From Thermococcus barophilus MP (GTDB lineage Archaea; Methanobacteriota_B; Thermococci; Thermococcales; Thermococcaceae): DNA of 64,000 bases. Positions 1 through 14,094 of this stretch are shown here, in pieces (positions within the stretch are counted from its first letter, which is position 1; each line of letters opens with the position of its first letter). Location of the stretch: NCBI RefSeq assembly GCF_000151105.2, contig NC_014804.1:806001-870000 (forward strand), written 5' to 3'. The position numbers and the translations under genes were made by a program. The notes beneath the pieces are model-generated. The model was not told the DNA's origin. It searched no databases and worked only from the letters and a program-made list of their open reading frames with translations.

Positions 1-385
1 CAGTTATTTTTTTGTATTTTTCTCTATCAAGGGTATCAAGGCTTATGTTTACTCTATCTAAACCTGCTGCTCTGAGCTCCTCAGCAAGCCTATGCATGAC
101 AGTTCCATTGGTTGTCATAGACAGATCAACAACGTATGGCCGTATCCGCTTAACAATTTCTACAATGTCACTCCTTATTGTAGGTTCTCCACCAGTTAGT
201 TTTACCTTCTTTATACCCAGATTGGAGGCAACTTTAACTATCCTTTCAATTTCTTGGGGTGTCATCTGCCTCTTCCCTTTCATCTGACCTTCCCTATGAC
301 AGTAGAAACAACTTAAGTTGCATTCTTCAGTTACAGATATTCTGAGGTTTGTCACTGGTCTCCCGAATCTGTCAACTAAAACCAT
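1..385 (-). CDS. moaA: GTP 3',8-cyclase MoaA, N-terminal part (truncated by window edge)
   Basis: Radical SAM enzyme that converts GTP to 3',8-cyclo-GTP, the first step of molybdopterin/tungstopterin synthesis. I translated it by hand from the reverse strand: ATG at 385 preceded by GGTGAAAT, then a start resembling [17 protein letters not shown]. The SAM-cluster motif C-x3-C-x2-C is at residues 22, 26 and 29 (CNLSCFYC), followed by the SAM-binding GGEP at about 62. About 128 codons are present and the rest lies left of base 1. Thermococcales rely on tungsten-pterin oxidoreductases, which fits. It is divergent from the gene at 507, with a 121-bp shared promoter region. Confidence 0.92.
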   Translation of the reverse strand, partial: MVLVDRFGRPVTNLRISVTEECNLSCFYCHREGQMKGKRQMTPQEIERIVKVASNLGIKKVKLTGGEPTIRSDIVEIVKRIRPYVVDLSMTTNGTVMHRLAEELRAAGLDRVNISLDTLDREKYKKIT

Positions 386-506
386 GATTTCACCTTCGTT
401 ATTTGATTAATTCATCCACTTAAAAAAAGATTATGGGAAAACACTTCTATTTAACAACGAAAAGTAAAAGTATGATATATGAGCATAGATTATTAGGGGG
501 GCAAAT

Positions 507-1265
507 GTGGATGTGGAAAAATTAAAAGAGCTAATTTTAAAGGCAGAAGACATTCATAAGAACTTTGAAAAACTGTTCCTGAGGCTTTATGAGTACGCAG
601 GCCAAAACCATCCTGAAAGAGTTGAGGAGATTATTCTCAAGCTTCATGAGCTGAGTGAGGAAAAATTTGAGATTGCATCTCAGATTTATAGAAAAACAGC
701 CTCAATAGGAGGAGAGATTGAAAGAGTCGGAAAAGAACTGCAGAAAAACGAGCATCAAATGAAATTTAGACTTGAGGAAATAATGAGTCTCATAGGGCAT
801 GCAAAAGAGAGCTTTAGCGAAAAACTCAAAACAAAAGCCTCTCTTCAGAGATTATTCCAATTTCACAGGATTTATGATTATTCGGTGACTCAATCATTAC
901 AACGACTCAGTGCGGAAATTGAGGGACTGGTTCTTATAAGCGAAAAAGAGAAAAAGCCACCGACAAGTATAATTGAAAGACTCAAAAAAATTGAAGAACT
1001 TGAAGAAAGATTAACAACCCTAACAAATTTAGTCTTTCATCTTTACTCTCATCCTTCCTGGGTTTACAAAATTGAAGAATCCTTAAAAGAATGGCATTCC
1101 AAAGGATTACTGTGGGTCGAATCAAGAAACGTTGAGCAAAATACTGGGATTGATAGAGAACATGTCGCTCAAATTTTAGACGGTTTAACGCTGATCGGAG
1201 TTGTGGAAAAAAGAAAAAGAGGTGGTGAAAGTGTCTACAAACTCAGGGGTTTCGGTGAGGATTAG
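507..1265 (+). CDS. Coiled-coil protein with C-terminal winged-helix-like domain
   Basis: 252 residues, function unknown. Residues 1-190 are charged and heptad-like, predicting long helices; residues 205-250 look like a winged helix (helix-turn-helix then a basic wing around VVEKRKRGG). The start is taken as GTG at 507 after a run of G at 495-501; an ATG at 505 is in another frame. It overlaps the FAU-1 gene downstream by 35 nt, so the two are probably co-transcribed and translationally coupled. That suggests, without proving it, a nucleic-acid-related role. A membrane or secreted location is unlikely because there is no hydrophobic segment. Confidence 0.8.
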   Translation: MDVEKLKELILKAEDIHKNFEKLFLRLYEYAGQNHPERVEEIILKLHELSEEKFEIASQIYRKTASIGGEIERVGKELQKNEHQMKFRLEEIMSLIGHAKESFSEKLKTKASLQRLFQFHRIYDYSVTQSLQRLSAEIEGLVLISEKEKKPPTSIIERLKKIEELEERLTTLTNLVFHLYSHPSWVYKIEESLKEWHSKGLLWVESRNVEQNTGIDREHVAQILDGLTLIGVVEKRKRGGESVYKLRGFGED

Positions 1266-2646
1266 AGGGATATACAGCACAGCATTGACAAAGCTTCTGT
1301 TAGATAAAGGGTTTAAAATCAGCCAGCCCAGTCAGAAGATCGCAGAAAGATTAAAAATTGAAAAGACATACAGCGAATTCGATGTTGATATCTACGACAG
1401 AAAAGACGGTAGAGGCGTTATTTTAGTTGGAACCAAAGTTGATGATGTTAAAGATGTTTTTGAGGAGGAATTTATAGACGTATTTTTTAGAAAAATGCCA
1501 TACCAACTCTATGGCATCTACAAAGGAATAGTGGTCAAAAGGGATGAGCAGTATCTATACGTTGACATAGGAAGTGCCATTGGGACTGTGCTTATAGAAG
1601 AAATGCCCGATGCTGTAGAAGGAGATGAAGTTTTAGTCCAAGTTAAAAAGCACAACCTGCTTCCTCATCTCAGTACATTATTGACAATCCCCGGGGATTA
1701 TGCTGTGCTGATACCCAAACCAATTGGTGCTCAGAGGCATGTAAAAATCTCAAGAAAGATAAGAGATCCAGAAGAAAGAGAAAGACTCAGAATTCTGGGG
1801 TTGAGTGTTGACCTGGGTGAATGGGGAATACTCTGGAGAACTGCTGCCGCATACAAAGACTGGAATACTCTAAGAGACGAGCTCGTAAATCTGTCAAAAA
1901 TTGCGGATAAGTTAAAGGATGCGGACAAATATTCGGCACCTGCAAGAATAATTGAGGGAAGGGACATATATGAAGTAGAGTTCGGAGGAGGCACAAGGAA
2001 AAAACTTGACAACATTAGAAATGAGGTTCTGCCAACAATAGAAGGGCATCACCAGTTTAAGGCATATGATCCAGAGTTCAGCTTTGCCGTTGAAATCGCC
2101 GAAGGAATACTCTCAAAAATGCCATCTCAAAGGCTTAAGGTCAGGGAAGGCTTCATGGAGGCATTGATCGATAATAAAGGACCAAAAATAGGATGGCTAT
2201 TTACCTTAGAACACATAAAACCAGATGGGCAGAAGGTGAGAATAGGGCCAGGAGAGATCTTAGAAGTGTCAATAAATCCCCTGCGGATAAAGATAAAGAG
2301 GAGCCTCAAACCAGGAAAAGTGTACGATGGACTGGAGCTGCCAATTGAATATGGGGACTACGCAATAACTGAAATAGAGGAAGGTAAATGGTGGTACAAA
2401 CACAGCTACTATGACAAAGACGGCAATCTAAAGGGCGAGTATTACAACATAAATACGCCAATTGAAATATATCCCGACAGGGCAAGATACATAGATCTTG
2501 AAGTTGATATTGTAAAGTGGCCTGACGGAAAGAAAGAGATAATTGACAAGGATGACCTACGCAGGCATTACGAAGAAGGCATAATAAGTGAGAAGCTGTA
2601 TAAAGCAACACTGCGCATAACCCAAGAGGTCTTTGAGAAAATTTAA
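1231..2646 (+). CDS. fau-1: RNA-binding protein / probable ribonuclease FAU-1
   Basis: 471 residues, close to the usual length of Pyrococcus FAU-1 (AU-1), a protein that binds AU-rich RNA, has RNase E/G-like features and has been linked to 5S rRNA processing. Recognisable parts are the N-terminal segment [11 protein letters not shown], an S1-like stretch at about 90-135 ([22 protein letters not shown]) and a C-terminal DUF402 domain (about 330-465) with the acidic and Trp/Tyr-rich motif [10 protein letters not shown] prefer GTG at 1231 over upstream TTG at 1201 because AGGTGGTG lies just before it. It overlaps the preceding gene by 35 nt and converges with radB 40 bp downstream. Confidence 0.9.
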   Translation: MSTNSGVSVRIRGIYSTALTKLLLDKGFKISQPSQKIAERLKIEKTYSEFDVDIYDRKDGRGVILVGTKVDDVKDVFEEEFIDVFFRKMPYQLYGIYKGIVVKRDEQYLYVDIGSAIGTVLIEEMPDAVEGDEVLVQVKKHNLLPHLSTLLTIPGDYAVLIPKPIGAQRHVKISRKIRDPEERERLRILGLSVDLGEWGILWRTAAAYKDWNTLRDELVNLSKIADKLKDADKYSAPARIIEGRDIYEVEFGGGTRKKLDNIRNEVLPTIEGHHQFKAYDPEFSFAVEIAEGILSKMPSQRLKVREGFMEALIDNKGPKIGWLFTLEHIKPDGQKVRIGPGEILEVSINPLRIKIKRSLKPGKVYDGLELPIEYGDYAITEIEEGKWWYKHSYYDKDGNLKGEYYNINTPIEIYPDRARYIDLEVDIVKWPDGKKEIIDKDDLRRHYEEGIISEKLYKATLRITQEVFEKI

Positions 2647-2686
2647 TTCTCTCACTTTTCTATTTTGTTGGATTTGCATTTAGGAC

Positions 2687-3352
2687 TTAGACATCTTCAA
2701 TGCCCTTATCCGTGATTTTAAAGTAAACTATTCCACCTTCAGGTCTAAAACGATGTCTTTCTAAAACAGCTATTCTTATGCCTGGCTTGCTGAGCTTTTC
2801 AAGTCTAAGTATGTCCTTGCATTTGTAGCCCAAGGTATGTTCTGCAATTGGCTTTAATGAGCCGGAATTTGAATCAAAATAGACCTGATTAATAACTATG
2901 GCTGCAATATTGTACTTCCTTGCAAGCCACAAGAGAACTTGAAGTTGTTTTCCCAGCTCCACATTTAAACTTTGCCGATCTTTTTCTATCCTATAATGAG
3001 ATGTTACAGAATCAACAACAATAAGGGCAAAGCGGTTATTTACAATAGTCTTAAGTTTTGATATGACCCTCTTCTGCTCTCTAAAATCATGAGGTTCAAA
3101 AATTATGAACTTTTGAAGGGTCTCTTCGGGATCAATACCTCTTTTCTCTGCCATCAGCTTAAGCCTTTCTGGTGAAAAACCCCCTTCTGTATCTATATAT
3201 ATCACTTTGCCCTTGTTCAGCATGCCGATCTGCATTGCCAGCGTAGTTTTTCCAGTGGCAAATGCACCATATATCTGAGTTAGCACCCCTCTTTCAATAC
3301 CCCCTCCTAAAAGCTCATCCAAGCTCTTGCTGCCTGTTGTTAACTTTTCCAT
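2687..3352 (-). CDS. radB: DNA repair and recombination protein RadB
   Basis: RadA/RecA-family paralog of euryarchaea that assists homologous recombination and interacts with Hjc and DNA polymerase D in Pyrococcus. 221 residues, the RadB size, consisting of the ATPase core without the RadA N-terminal helix-hairpin-helix domain. Walker A is GAFATGKTT at 29-37 and Walker B is ALIVVD at 109-114; VINQVYFD is the L2-proximal strand. ATG at 3352 is chosen because GGTGG lies just upstream; the in-frame ATG at 3367 would overlap the upstream gene. It follows the UPF0173 hydrolase by 11 bp and is probably in its operon. Confidence 0.92.
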   Translation of the reverse strand: MEKLTTGSKSLDELLGGGIERGVLTQIYGAFATGKTTLAMQIGMLNKGKVIYIDTEGGFSPERLKLMAEKRGIDPEETLQKFIIFEPHDFREQKRVISKLKTIVNNRFALIVVDSVTSHYRIEKDRQSLNVELGKQLQVLLWLARKYNIAAIVINQVYFDSNSGSLKPIAEHTLGYKCKDILRLEKLSKPGIRIAVLERHRFRPEGGIVYFKITDKGIEDV

Positions 3353-3363
3353 AGAACCACCGG

Positions 3364-3999
3364 TCATACATGAAAAGCTTCCCCGATATTCAAAGGTTTT
3401 ACCAACACCCAGACTCTCCTCTTCCTAAGTTCCTGCTGAAGCTTTTCGACACTTCCCGACCCATAAACTCCATAGTGCATCGGTATGACTATCCTTGGTC
3501 TCACGGCTTCAATTATATCAGCAGCTTCCCGCTCACTGGCTGTGGAGCGACCGCTTATCGGGACAAGGAGTATATCTACCATCCCTCTAAGTTTATTAAA
3601 AAGCGGTGTATAGTAGGTGTCTCCAGTATGCCAGACCCTCTTATCCCCAAATATCAAATACCCAAGAGGGTACTGACTTGAGGGATGTTCGGCATATGTC
3701 CCCTTAATCTTGATCTCGTTTTTAAGCTGAAGCTCCTCTCCCTCCTCAATAGCTTGAACATCGGTTATTCCATCACTGATTGCCATTAAGTAGACAGTTT
3801 TTGGCCCAATAACCTTTGCCTTTCTCAGTCTTGCCAAAAGAGGTGTTTTTCCATAGTGATCACTGTGCTCATGAGTTACGAGGATGTAATCAACTTCCCC
3901 AATTTTATCATCGTCAACATCCGGATAGGGGTCTATCAGAATTCTCACTCCACGTGTCTCAATGAGAAAACATGCATGACCATACCACACAATTTTCAT
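3364..3999 (-). CDS. UPF0173 metal-dependent hydrolase (metallo-beta-lactamase fold)
   Basis: 211 residues. Starts [11 protein letters not shown], typical of UPF0173 (UlaG-like) proteins. The zinc motif HxHxDH is complete at H43, H45, D47 and H48 (THEHSDHYG); further ligands are in AEHPSS, HTGDT and PMHYG. The true substrate is unknown in this family. GGAGG lies eight bases before ATG 3999, so the five-residue longer reading from 4014 is unlikely. It is upstream of radB on the same strand with a short gap, an arrangement that may reflect only operon packing. Confidence 0.88.
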   Translation of the reverse strand: MKIVWYGHACFLIETRGVRILIDPYPDVDDDKIGEVDYILVTHEHSDHYGKTPLLARLRKAKVIGPKTVYLMAISDGITDVQAIEEGEELQLKNEIKIKGTYAEHPSSQYPLGYLIFGDKRVWHTGDTYYTPLFNKLRGMVDILLVPISGRSTASEREAADIIEAVRPRIVIPMHYGVYGSGSVEKLQQELRKRRVWVLVKPLNIGEAFHV

Positions 4000-4134
4000 T
4001 GGCTCTGCCTCCAAAACAAGACTTCGTTATCCTTAAACTTAAATCTTTCCATTTGTTGCTTATCTCCCTAAACAATCCAGTAACACTCGATAGTAAATAG
4101 TTGAGTTTATAAATGATGTCCAGAAGTAAAAGTA

Positions 4135-4497
4135 ATGAGGGAAATGAAGGGATTGATAGTAAAAGAACCATTTGCTTCATGGATCGTTGAAGGTAAAAAA
4201 GTTTGGGAGATCAGAAAGAGCAGAACAAAAATTAGAGGAGAGATTTTTATAATAAGCAAAAAGAAGGCAATAGGGAAAGTTAAGTTGGTTGATGTCCTTG
4301 GGCCATTTACACCAGAAGAACTGGCAGATCACAAAGATAAGCATTTGGCAGACTATGAATTTTTAAAGAAATATGCAAAGGGAAAGAAGCTTTATGCCTG
4401 GGTATTATCAAATCCCCAAAAATTTGAAGAGCCCAAGGAAGTCATTATGGCAAACGGTGCCCAGATATGGGTCAACATCAGGGGGTTTAAAACATGA
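4135..4497 (+). CDS. ASCH (ASC-1 homology) domain protein
   Basis: 120 residues, a single ASCH domain of the PUA-like fold, expected to bind RNA. The signature KEPFASWIVEGKKVWEIR near the N-terminus matches the conserved ASCH groove, and an IGKVKLVDVLGPF segment follows. A TATA element TTTATAAA at 4106-4113 lies about 22 nt before the ATG at 4135, so this may be a leaderless transcript; ATG 4144 is an alternative with a close GAGGG. The last four bases overlap the start of the DUF1614 gene (ATGA), so the two are translationally coupled. Confidence 0.85.
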   Translation: MREMKGLIVKEPFASWIVEGKKVWEIRKSRTKIRGEIFIISKKKAIGKVKLVDVLGPFTPEELADHKDKHLADYEFLKKYAKGKKLYAWVLSNPQKFEEPKEVIMANGAQIWVNIRGFKT

Positions 4498-5192
4498 AAA
4501 AGTTCTTCTTCCTTCCCGTAAGCTTGCCCTTCCTCATACTCCTACTGCTGCTGATACCTATATTGTTTTTGCTTTTTGCAGGAACTATAACACTCGCATT
4601 TCAAAAGCTTGGACTTCCTCTCCCAGTTGCTTATACCCTATTCTGGGCATCACTAATTGGCAGCTTTATAAACATCCCCATAGCCGAGACCAAGACATAT
4701 GCACCAATTTTAAAGGTTAAAGAAGTCAGCTTCTTTGGCATCAGATATCCAGTTCCCTACATTGACTGGGGAGAGCAAAAAATGGTTATTGCAATAAACG
4801 TGGGAGGAGCCCTTGTTCCTTTGAGCATAGTCACTTATGAACTTCTTAGATTCGCCATTGCTGGGAACATGGAGTTAATTATTAGGATCCTTGTAGCAAT
4901 ATTGATAGCCACAATATTCAGCAATTTTTTCTCCAAGCCTGTAAAAGGACTTGGAATAGCAATTCCAACATTTATCCCGCCTTTAATAGCTGCATCCTTA
5001 GCTTTCCTTCTTGGAGGCCCTAACAAGCCAGCTATAGCATATGCAAGCGGCACCATGGGAGTTTTAATTGGGGCAGATCTACTTAACTGGAATAGAATCA
5101 AAGAACTTGGTGCTCCGATGGTGAGTATTGGCGGTGCCGGAACATTTGATGGCATTTTCCTTGCCGGTATAATTGCGGTATTGCTGGTTTAG
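4494..5192 (+). CDS. DUF1614 family integral membrane protein
   Basis: 232 residues with about six hydrophobic segments (roughly 6-30, 40-60, 95-115, 125-148, 155-178, 205-230). It has the DUF1614 hallmarks NIPIAE near residue 60, NVGGALVP near 103 and the C-terminal GGAGTFDGIFL. The function of the family is not established; the conserved polar residues within helices hint at transport or intramembrane catalysis. It overlaps the ASCH gene by four bases and is followed 12 bp later by prs. Confidence 0.85.
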   Translation: MKKFFFLPVSLPFLILLLLLIPILFLLFAGTITLAFQKLGLPLPVAYTLFWASLIGSFINIPIAETKTYAPILKVKEVSFFGIRYPVPYIDWGEQKMVIAINVGGALVPLSIVTYELLRFAIAGNMELIIRILVAILIATIFSNFFSKPVKGLGIAIPTFIPPLIAASLAFLLGGPNKPAIAYASGTMGVLIGADLLNWNRIKELGAPMVSIGGAGTFDGIFLAGIIAVLLV

Positions 5193-5204
5193 GAGGTGAT
5201 AACA

Positions 5205-6059
5205 ATGAAAGTTGTTCTTGGTAGCGGGGCCCAGCATTTAAAAGAGGAAATCAGAAGAAAAGTTCAAAACTATGGGAAAGAACTTCTCGAAGTAGAGATC
5301 AAGAAATTTCCGGACGGAGAGAAATACGTCAGGGTGCCTGGGGAGGGAAATAGAGTTATTGTTGTCCAGTCCACCCACTTCCCTCAAGATGAGCATATAA
5401 TCGAGCTTCTGCTATTGGGGGATGCGCTCAAAGAAAAAGGGTTTGAAAAGCTGATAGCAGTTGTTCCTTATCTCGCATATTCACGACAGGACAGAGTTAC
5501 AAAGGATGGGGAACCAATAAGTGTTAGAGCTGTTATGAAGACGATGGGCATTTATTATGATGAACTTTACGTTTTTGACTTGCACAATCCAAAAACACTC
5601 GAATTTTTCCCAGGGAAGGCAGTTAACCTTAGTCCAGCAAGAGCAATAGCTGATTATTTCAAAGACAAGCTTGGAGAAGGAATAGTCCTGGCACCAGATA
5701 AAGGGGCTTTGGAGAGGGCAAAAGCTGTTGCTGAGATTTTAAATGTCGAATTTAGCCATTTTGAAAAGAAGAGGATTTCTCCAACTGAAGTCCAAATGAC
5801 CCCAGTTGACATAGATGTAACTGGAAAAAATGTACTCATAGTAGATGACATCATAAGTACGGGAGGCACAATGATAAGAGCAGCAAATATATTGAGGAGA
5901 ATGGGGGCAAAGAAAATATATGTTGTAGCAACCCACGGAGTCTTTGCTGAGGGTGCCATAGAGAGAGTCAGCAGAGCTGTTGATGAACTGGCAGTAACAA
6001 ATACCATTCCAACCCCAGTTTCAAAAATCAGCATTGTTAAAGATATTTTGACGATTTAA
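5205..6059 (+). CDS. prs: Ribose-phosphate pyrophosphokinase (PRPP synthetase)
   Basis: Makes 5-phosphoribosyl-1-pyrophosphate from ribose 5-phosphate and ATP for nucleotide, histidine and tryptophan synthesis. 284 residues, the archaeal class length. Motifs: [11 protein letters not shown] near 31-41, the flexible-loop region AYSRQDR near 90-96, DLHNP near 125, and the PRPP-binding loop [13 protein letters not shown] near 210-222. ATG 5205 follows GGAGGTGAT; the GTG at 5196 is part of that Shine-Dalgarno sequence. It closes the 4135-6059 gene string and is followed by the rRNA promoter. Confidence 0.95.
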   Translation: MKVVLGSGAQHLKEEIRRKVQNYGKELLEVEIKKFPDGEKYVRVPGEGNRVIVVQSTHFPQDEHIIELLLLGDALKEKGFEKLIAVVPYLAYSRQDRVTKDGEPISVRAVMKTMGIYYDELYVFDLHNPKTLEFFPGKAVNLSPARAIADYFKDKLGEGIVLAPDKGALERAKAVAEILNVEFSHFEKKRISPTEVQMTPVDIDVTGKNVLIVDDIISTGGTMIRAANILRRMGAKKIYVVATHGVFAEGAIERVSRAVDELAVTNTIPTPVSKISIVKDILTI

Positions 6060-6119
6060 ATTTTAACATTTTTATGTTTATTTTTATGCCATATGATGTT
6101 ATTATTTGACATTAATTTG

Positions 6120-6165
6120 GAAATTTTCCAACTATATAAGTGTTTTGCAAAAATTTTTTATTGGT
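6120..6165 (+). promoter_or_regulatory. rRNA operon promoter (TATA box)
   Basis: An A/T-rich block contains CTATATAAG at 6132-6140 with purines just upstream, the form of a strong archaeal BRE-TATA element. The start point is expected about 25 nt downstream, near 6160-6165, after which the sequence abruptly becomes GC-rich as expected for the pre-rRNA leader. Confidence 0.7.
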
Positions 6166-6341
6166 GGTGTTGCTAAGTATTGGGTGGAGCCCCCGAATAA
6201 GGGGGCGCAAGCCCAGGCACAAGACGGCGGCGTCGGGGGGACTGGGTGCAAAGCACCCAACATGAACCCCGCCCTCCAGCCATGGGCACAACCAATGCAC
6301 TCCCGAGGAAAACCCGAAAGGGGACCCCTCGGGGGTAAGGC

Positions 6342-7967
<1,626 letters not shown>

Positions 7968-7976
7968 GCCTAATGT

Positions 7977-8053
7977 GGGCCGGTAGCTCAGCCTGGGAGA
8001 GCGCCGGCTTTGCAAGCCGGAGGCCCCGGGTTCAAATCCCGGCCGGTCCACCA
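7977..8053 (+). tRNA. tRNA-Ala (UGC)
   Basis: Located in the 16S-23S spacer as in most euryarchaea. Acceptor GGGCCGG pairs with CCGGTCC; discriminator A; CCA is encoded at 8051-8053. The anticodon stem CCGGC/GCCGG encloses loop TTTGCAA with anticodon TGC; the T arm contains GGTTCAAATCC. The G3:U70 pair that marks tRNA-Ala is present (third base pair G-T). Confidence 0.97.
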
Positions 8054-8121
8054 CGAAGAGGTGCACATCCCGAGCAACGCTCGGGGTGGAAGGGCCCTAG
8101 ACCCCGAACAGGGGTCACGAT

Positions 8122-11254
<3,133 letters not shown>

Positions 11255-11364
11255 AAAAGTTTGACCTTTTCTGGGAAATTTTCTAATGACATTGGATTGA
11301 AAAATCTAAGCACTTGGGGAATGTCTTATAACCCCAAAGTCCATAAATCTGTTAGGGTGGTTAA

Positions 11365-11838
11365 ATGAGGTTGCTGATTTTAGATTTGGATGGCACTTTA
11401 TGGGATCACGAAGATGCTTCTCAGCTTGTACCACCTTTTGAGGTTCATGATGATACTGTAATTGATGCTTATGGCAATAAGCTTTCACTGTTTCCAGGCG
11501 TTAGAGAATTTTTAGAGTGGGCAAAAGACAGGTTTATCCTGAGTATAGCAAGTTGGAATATGGAAGAACTCGTCAGACCAATCCTTGAAGCTCTTGGGCT
11601 CTGGGATTACTTCATCTTTCCTAAAATTGAGAATCATCCAGACAAAGCAAGCATGATTTTAAGAACAGTGGAACAGCTCAAGAGTATAGGATATGAAGTT
11701 GACGAAATAATTTATATCGACGACAGAACACTCCACCTTCAAGACATAAAAAGGGAAATTCCAAATGTTAAATTCATTCAAATGTGGATTGATGTAAAAA
11801 GTTTTGAAGAGCTGAAAAAAGTCTTGGAGGGTTTATGA
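11365..11838 (+). CDS. HAD-family phosphatase, MDP-1 (magnesium-dependent phosphatase) type
   Basis: 157 residues. HAD motif I is LILDLDGTLW at 4-13 with nucleophile D7 and acid/base D9; motif II is SIASWN; IIYIDDRTLHL carries the acidic motif IV. The short cap between motifs I and II and the Trp after GTL match the MDP-1 (HAD-IIIC) group, which dephosphorylates small sugar phosphates or phosphotyrosine in vitro; the natural substrate is uncertain. ATG 11365 follows GGGTGG; a TATA-like CTTATAAC is near 11325. Overlaps the next gene by four bases. Confidence 0.85.
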   Translation: MRLLILDLDGTLWDHEDASQLVPPFEVHDDTVIDAYGNKLSLFPGVREFLEWAKDRFILSIASWNMEELVRPILEALGLWDYFIFPKIENHPDKASMILRTVEQLKSIGYEVDEIIYIDDRTLHLQDIKREIPNVKFIQMWIDVKSFEELKKVLEGL

Positions 11839-12404
11839 TGGAACTCTTAGTTATTAAAGACAAAAGAATTGATTACGATGGCTCGGCAATAAGAAGCCAT
11901 TGGGCTTATAGAAATTTTGGGATTCTTGGAAACTCCATAGTTGTGTTTAGGGGTAAGTGCAACGTTAAAGTCGAAGAGATGATTGACATTGAAGATGCGA
12001 GAGCTCAAAAGGAAATCAAAAGCGACGATATGATTCACTACATAATTGAGATTTTTGCCTTTCCTAACGTTCTACTTGCATCGGCATTGCAAAAGCTGTT
12101 CATAGCAAAGATCTGCGAGTTCTTATCTGAGTATGGTGTTAAAACCAAACGAAAAGGAGACGACATATATGTTGAAGATAAAAAGCTTAGCATCTCAATA
12201 GCAACAGTTTCTCCAGTTAGCATTAAAATCCACATAGGAATAAATGTTGAAGCCAAGGGAACACCCAAAGATGTCAACGCTATTGGCTTAAGAGAAATCG
12301 GAATTGGTGACATCGAAACATTTATGGAGAAGAGCGGAAAAGCTTTACAAGAAGAGTTCAATAAGGTGAAAAAGGACAGCTTAAAGGTTAGATGGGCTGA
12401 ATAA
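11835..12404 (+). CDS. DUF366 family protein
   Basis: 189 residues, belonging by pattern to DUF366, an uncharacterised archaeal/bacterial family. Typical features are an N-terminal DYDGSAIRSHWAYR, a central DMIHYIIEIF and a C-terminal half with GTPKDVNAIGL. There are no membrane segments. Coupled to the MDP-1-like phosphatase by an ATGATG overlap, so the two may act in one process. The second ATG at 11838 is an equally possible start. Confidence 0.8.
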   Translation: MMELLVIKDKRIDYDGSAIRSHWAYRNFGILGNSIVVFRGKCNVKVEEMIDIEDARAQKEIKSDDMIHYIIEIFAFPNVLLASALQKLFIAKICEFLSEYGVKTKRKGDDIYVEDKKLSISIATVSPVSIKIHIGINVEAKGTPKDVNAIGLREIGIGDIETFMEKSGKALQEEFNKVKKDSLKVRWAE

Positions 12405-13004
12405 TTACAAGACTCCCTTTATTAAAATCCCAACAAGAGGAACTGCTAAGTTATCATCGAGAAACCTCTGATACTCCGCCAATGTAAGTATCCCAGCCCA
12501 GATAACCTTTGATACAATCGAAGACTGTGGGAAAATAATCGCTACTATTATGAGTGCAGAAATTAAGTATCCCAAACTACCAATCCAATGCTTTCTGAGC
12601 CTAACATCGAATCCCTTTGCCTTGAAGTAGAAAAATCTCAGTATTCCAGTGACACCATCACTTATTGCCATCACAAGAAGAATTACAACGGCGTATTCCT
12701 TCTCGATGAACCAAGCAACAGCCGCGGCTGAAAATGCAAAGAAAACTTCGCCATAATTACTTCTTATTTGATACCACGACAGCTCATCCTTCTTTATATG
12801 TGTGAACAGCTGAAAAGCTCCAAACAAAAATGCTGCAGCTGCAAAGAGTTCTCGGGCAATTAGCCCAGCATTGTAAAACAACACAGCTGGAACAATGCTG
12901 AAATGAATTATCTTCCTGTTTACCCATGCATATTCCTCTCCAAGATACCTCGTTATCCATATTGCAAAGAGGATAAATGCTGCCGCAACTCCAGCATAGA
13001 TCAT
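12405..13004 (-). CDS. Membrane protein related to dolichol kinase / CTP-dependent lipid kinases
   Basis: 199 residues with six to seven hydrophobic helices. The pattern NRKIIHFSIVP near residue 30, AISDGVTGILRF near 115 and RKHWIGSLGYL near 138 resembles the SEC59/DGK1/phytol-kinase family (R/K-K-x-x-H, D-x-x-A/T-x-x-x-G, K-x-W-x-G-S), which phosphorylates polyprenols, diacylglycerol or phytol with CTP. An archaeal role with dolichol or geranylgeraniol recycling is a reasonable guess. RBS GGTGGAATC precedes ATG 13004. Abuts the DUF366 gene end to end (convergent). Confidence 0.65.
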   Translation of the reverse strand: MIYAGVAAAFILFAIWITRYLGEEYAWVNRKIIHFSIVPAVLFYNAGLIARELFAAAAFLFGAFQLFTHIKKDELSWYQIRSNYGEVFFAFSAAAVAWFIEKEYAVVILLVMAISDGVTGILRFFYFKAKGFDVRLRKHWIGSLGYLISALIIVAIIFPQSSIVSKVIWAGILTLAEYQRFLDDNLAVPLVGILIKGVL

Positions 13005-13073
13005 GATTCCACCAAATGAAAAGATTGAAAATGGGGCTAATATATTTTTCGTCTGACGCCTAACATTGAGTAG

Positions 13074-14006
13074 CTAAAAGCCGAAAGCACTTTTAGCATT
13101 CAGAAGAGCCCAATAGAAGTCATTGGAATGGACTATAATGAAATGGTCTTTTTCATTACTGAGCTCTCCTCTTGACTTTCCTTCCAGCTCCCCATAAAGC
13201 CCGATAATCTTAATTTTTGGATATGTTGTTGAAAGCTTAAGTGTTATTCTCCCTGCCTTTCCTTCCCTCCACACTATGCCAACTTTTAAGCCAGCTTTTG
13301 TTTCTGTCCTCTTTTTCAAGCCCAGCTTAAGATATGGCAAAACTTCCTTGTTTACTCTATTTTGTTCTGTCTTTTCGTTTAGGTACTCTTTAACCAGTTC
13401 AAACGACTCTAAGCTCAGATTGTAGCCAAAAACAGGGATACCAAGATTTTTGGCCTTCCGCCCCCTATAGGAATAAACCTCAATCTCTTTTCCATTGCTT
13501 TTTGATGCAAAATACATGCCTTTCGGTCTTTCATTAGCAAATCCTCCGAGTTTTTCAGTTATATCTCCAAAAGCATCAATAGGTAACGAAAAGCTGGCCC
13601 AGGTGCTCCAGATTCTTGGAGGGACTTTCACAAAACCCAAATCCTCAAGATGATAATTTTTAACTTCAAACTCCAATTTCAAGAACCCTTTCTCATTTAT
13701 TAGCAGTTTCAATAGTGCTCTTTCTGGGCCTATTTCAGCAAAATTACCGTTCTCTTTAATTTTTCTACCCTTTAGCAGCTTATCTTTTCTGAGTTTTCTA
13801 CCAGTTTTAAAGGCTGCCACAACTGGTATTGGAGTTGCAAAGCCCTTTTCTTTGTCGTAAGGCACTTTAAATCCTGCTTTTAGAAGCTCTTCTTGAATTT
13901 CCAAAGATGCTGGAAAGAACACTTGAAAACTTTCAAGCTCATAACTTCCTAATTCGTTCCAACCCATTTTCATCAACACCTTTGTTTTTATTTTTACTTT
14001 TCTCAT
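13074..14006 (-). CDS. Hypothetical protein, function unknown
   Basis: 310 residues, Lys/Arg-rich and soluble, with many alternating beta-strand-like segments (for example IKIIGLYGELEG and GRITLKLSTTYP). I do not recognise a catalytic or binding motif. The N-terminus MRKVKIKTKVLMKMGW suggests a small beta domain. It lies alone, divergent from lysS, and appears to have its own leaderless promoter. Nothing in the neighbours suggests a role. Confidence 0.75.
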   Translation of the reverse strand: MRKVKIKTKVLMKMGWNELGSYELESFQVFFPASLEIQEELLKAGFKVPYDKEKGFATPIPVVAAFKTGRKLRKDKLLKGRKIKENGNFAEIGPERALLKLLINEKGFLKLEFEVKNYHLEDLGFVKVPPRIWSTWASFSLPIDAFGDITEKLGGFANERPKGMYFASKSNGKEIEVYSYRGRKAKNLGIPVFGYNLSLESFELVKEYLNEKTEQNRVNKEVLPYLKLGLKKRTETKAGLKVGIVWREGKAGRITLKLSTTYPKIKIIGLYGELEGKSRGELSNEKDHFIIVHSNDFYWALLNAKSAFGF

Positions 14007-14020
14007 TAGTTATACATCAA

Positions 14021-14036
14021 CAACTTTATAAAGTTT
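14021..14036 (-). promoter_or_regulatory. TATA box for the gene at 13074-14006 (leaderless)
   Basis: On the minus strand CTTTATAAAG sits at 14024-14033, its centre about 23 nt from the ATG at 14006, and there is no Shine-Dalgarno sequence before that ATG. This spacing puts the transcription start at or next to the start codon. Confidence 0.55.
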
Positions 14037-14094
14037 TCGAAGAAAGAGCCAAAGCTTAAAAACTATCTCTCATATTTACCAGCAGGTGGTGAGA

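Noticed and set aside
12-287. Plus-strand frame at the left edge
   Set aside because: It is the antisense of moaA, whose reverse-strand translation carries the radical SAM motif.
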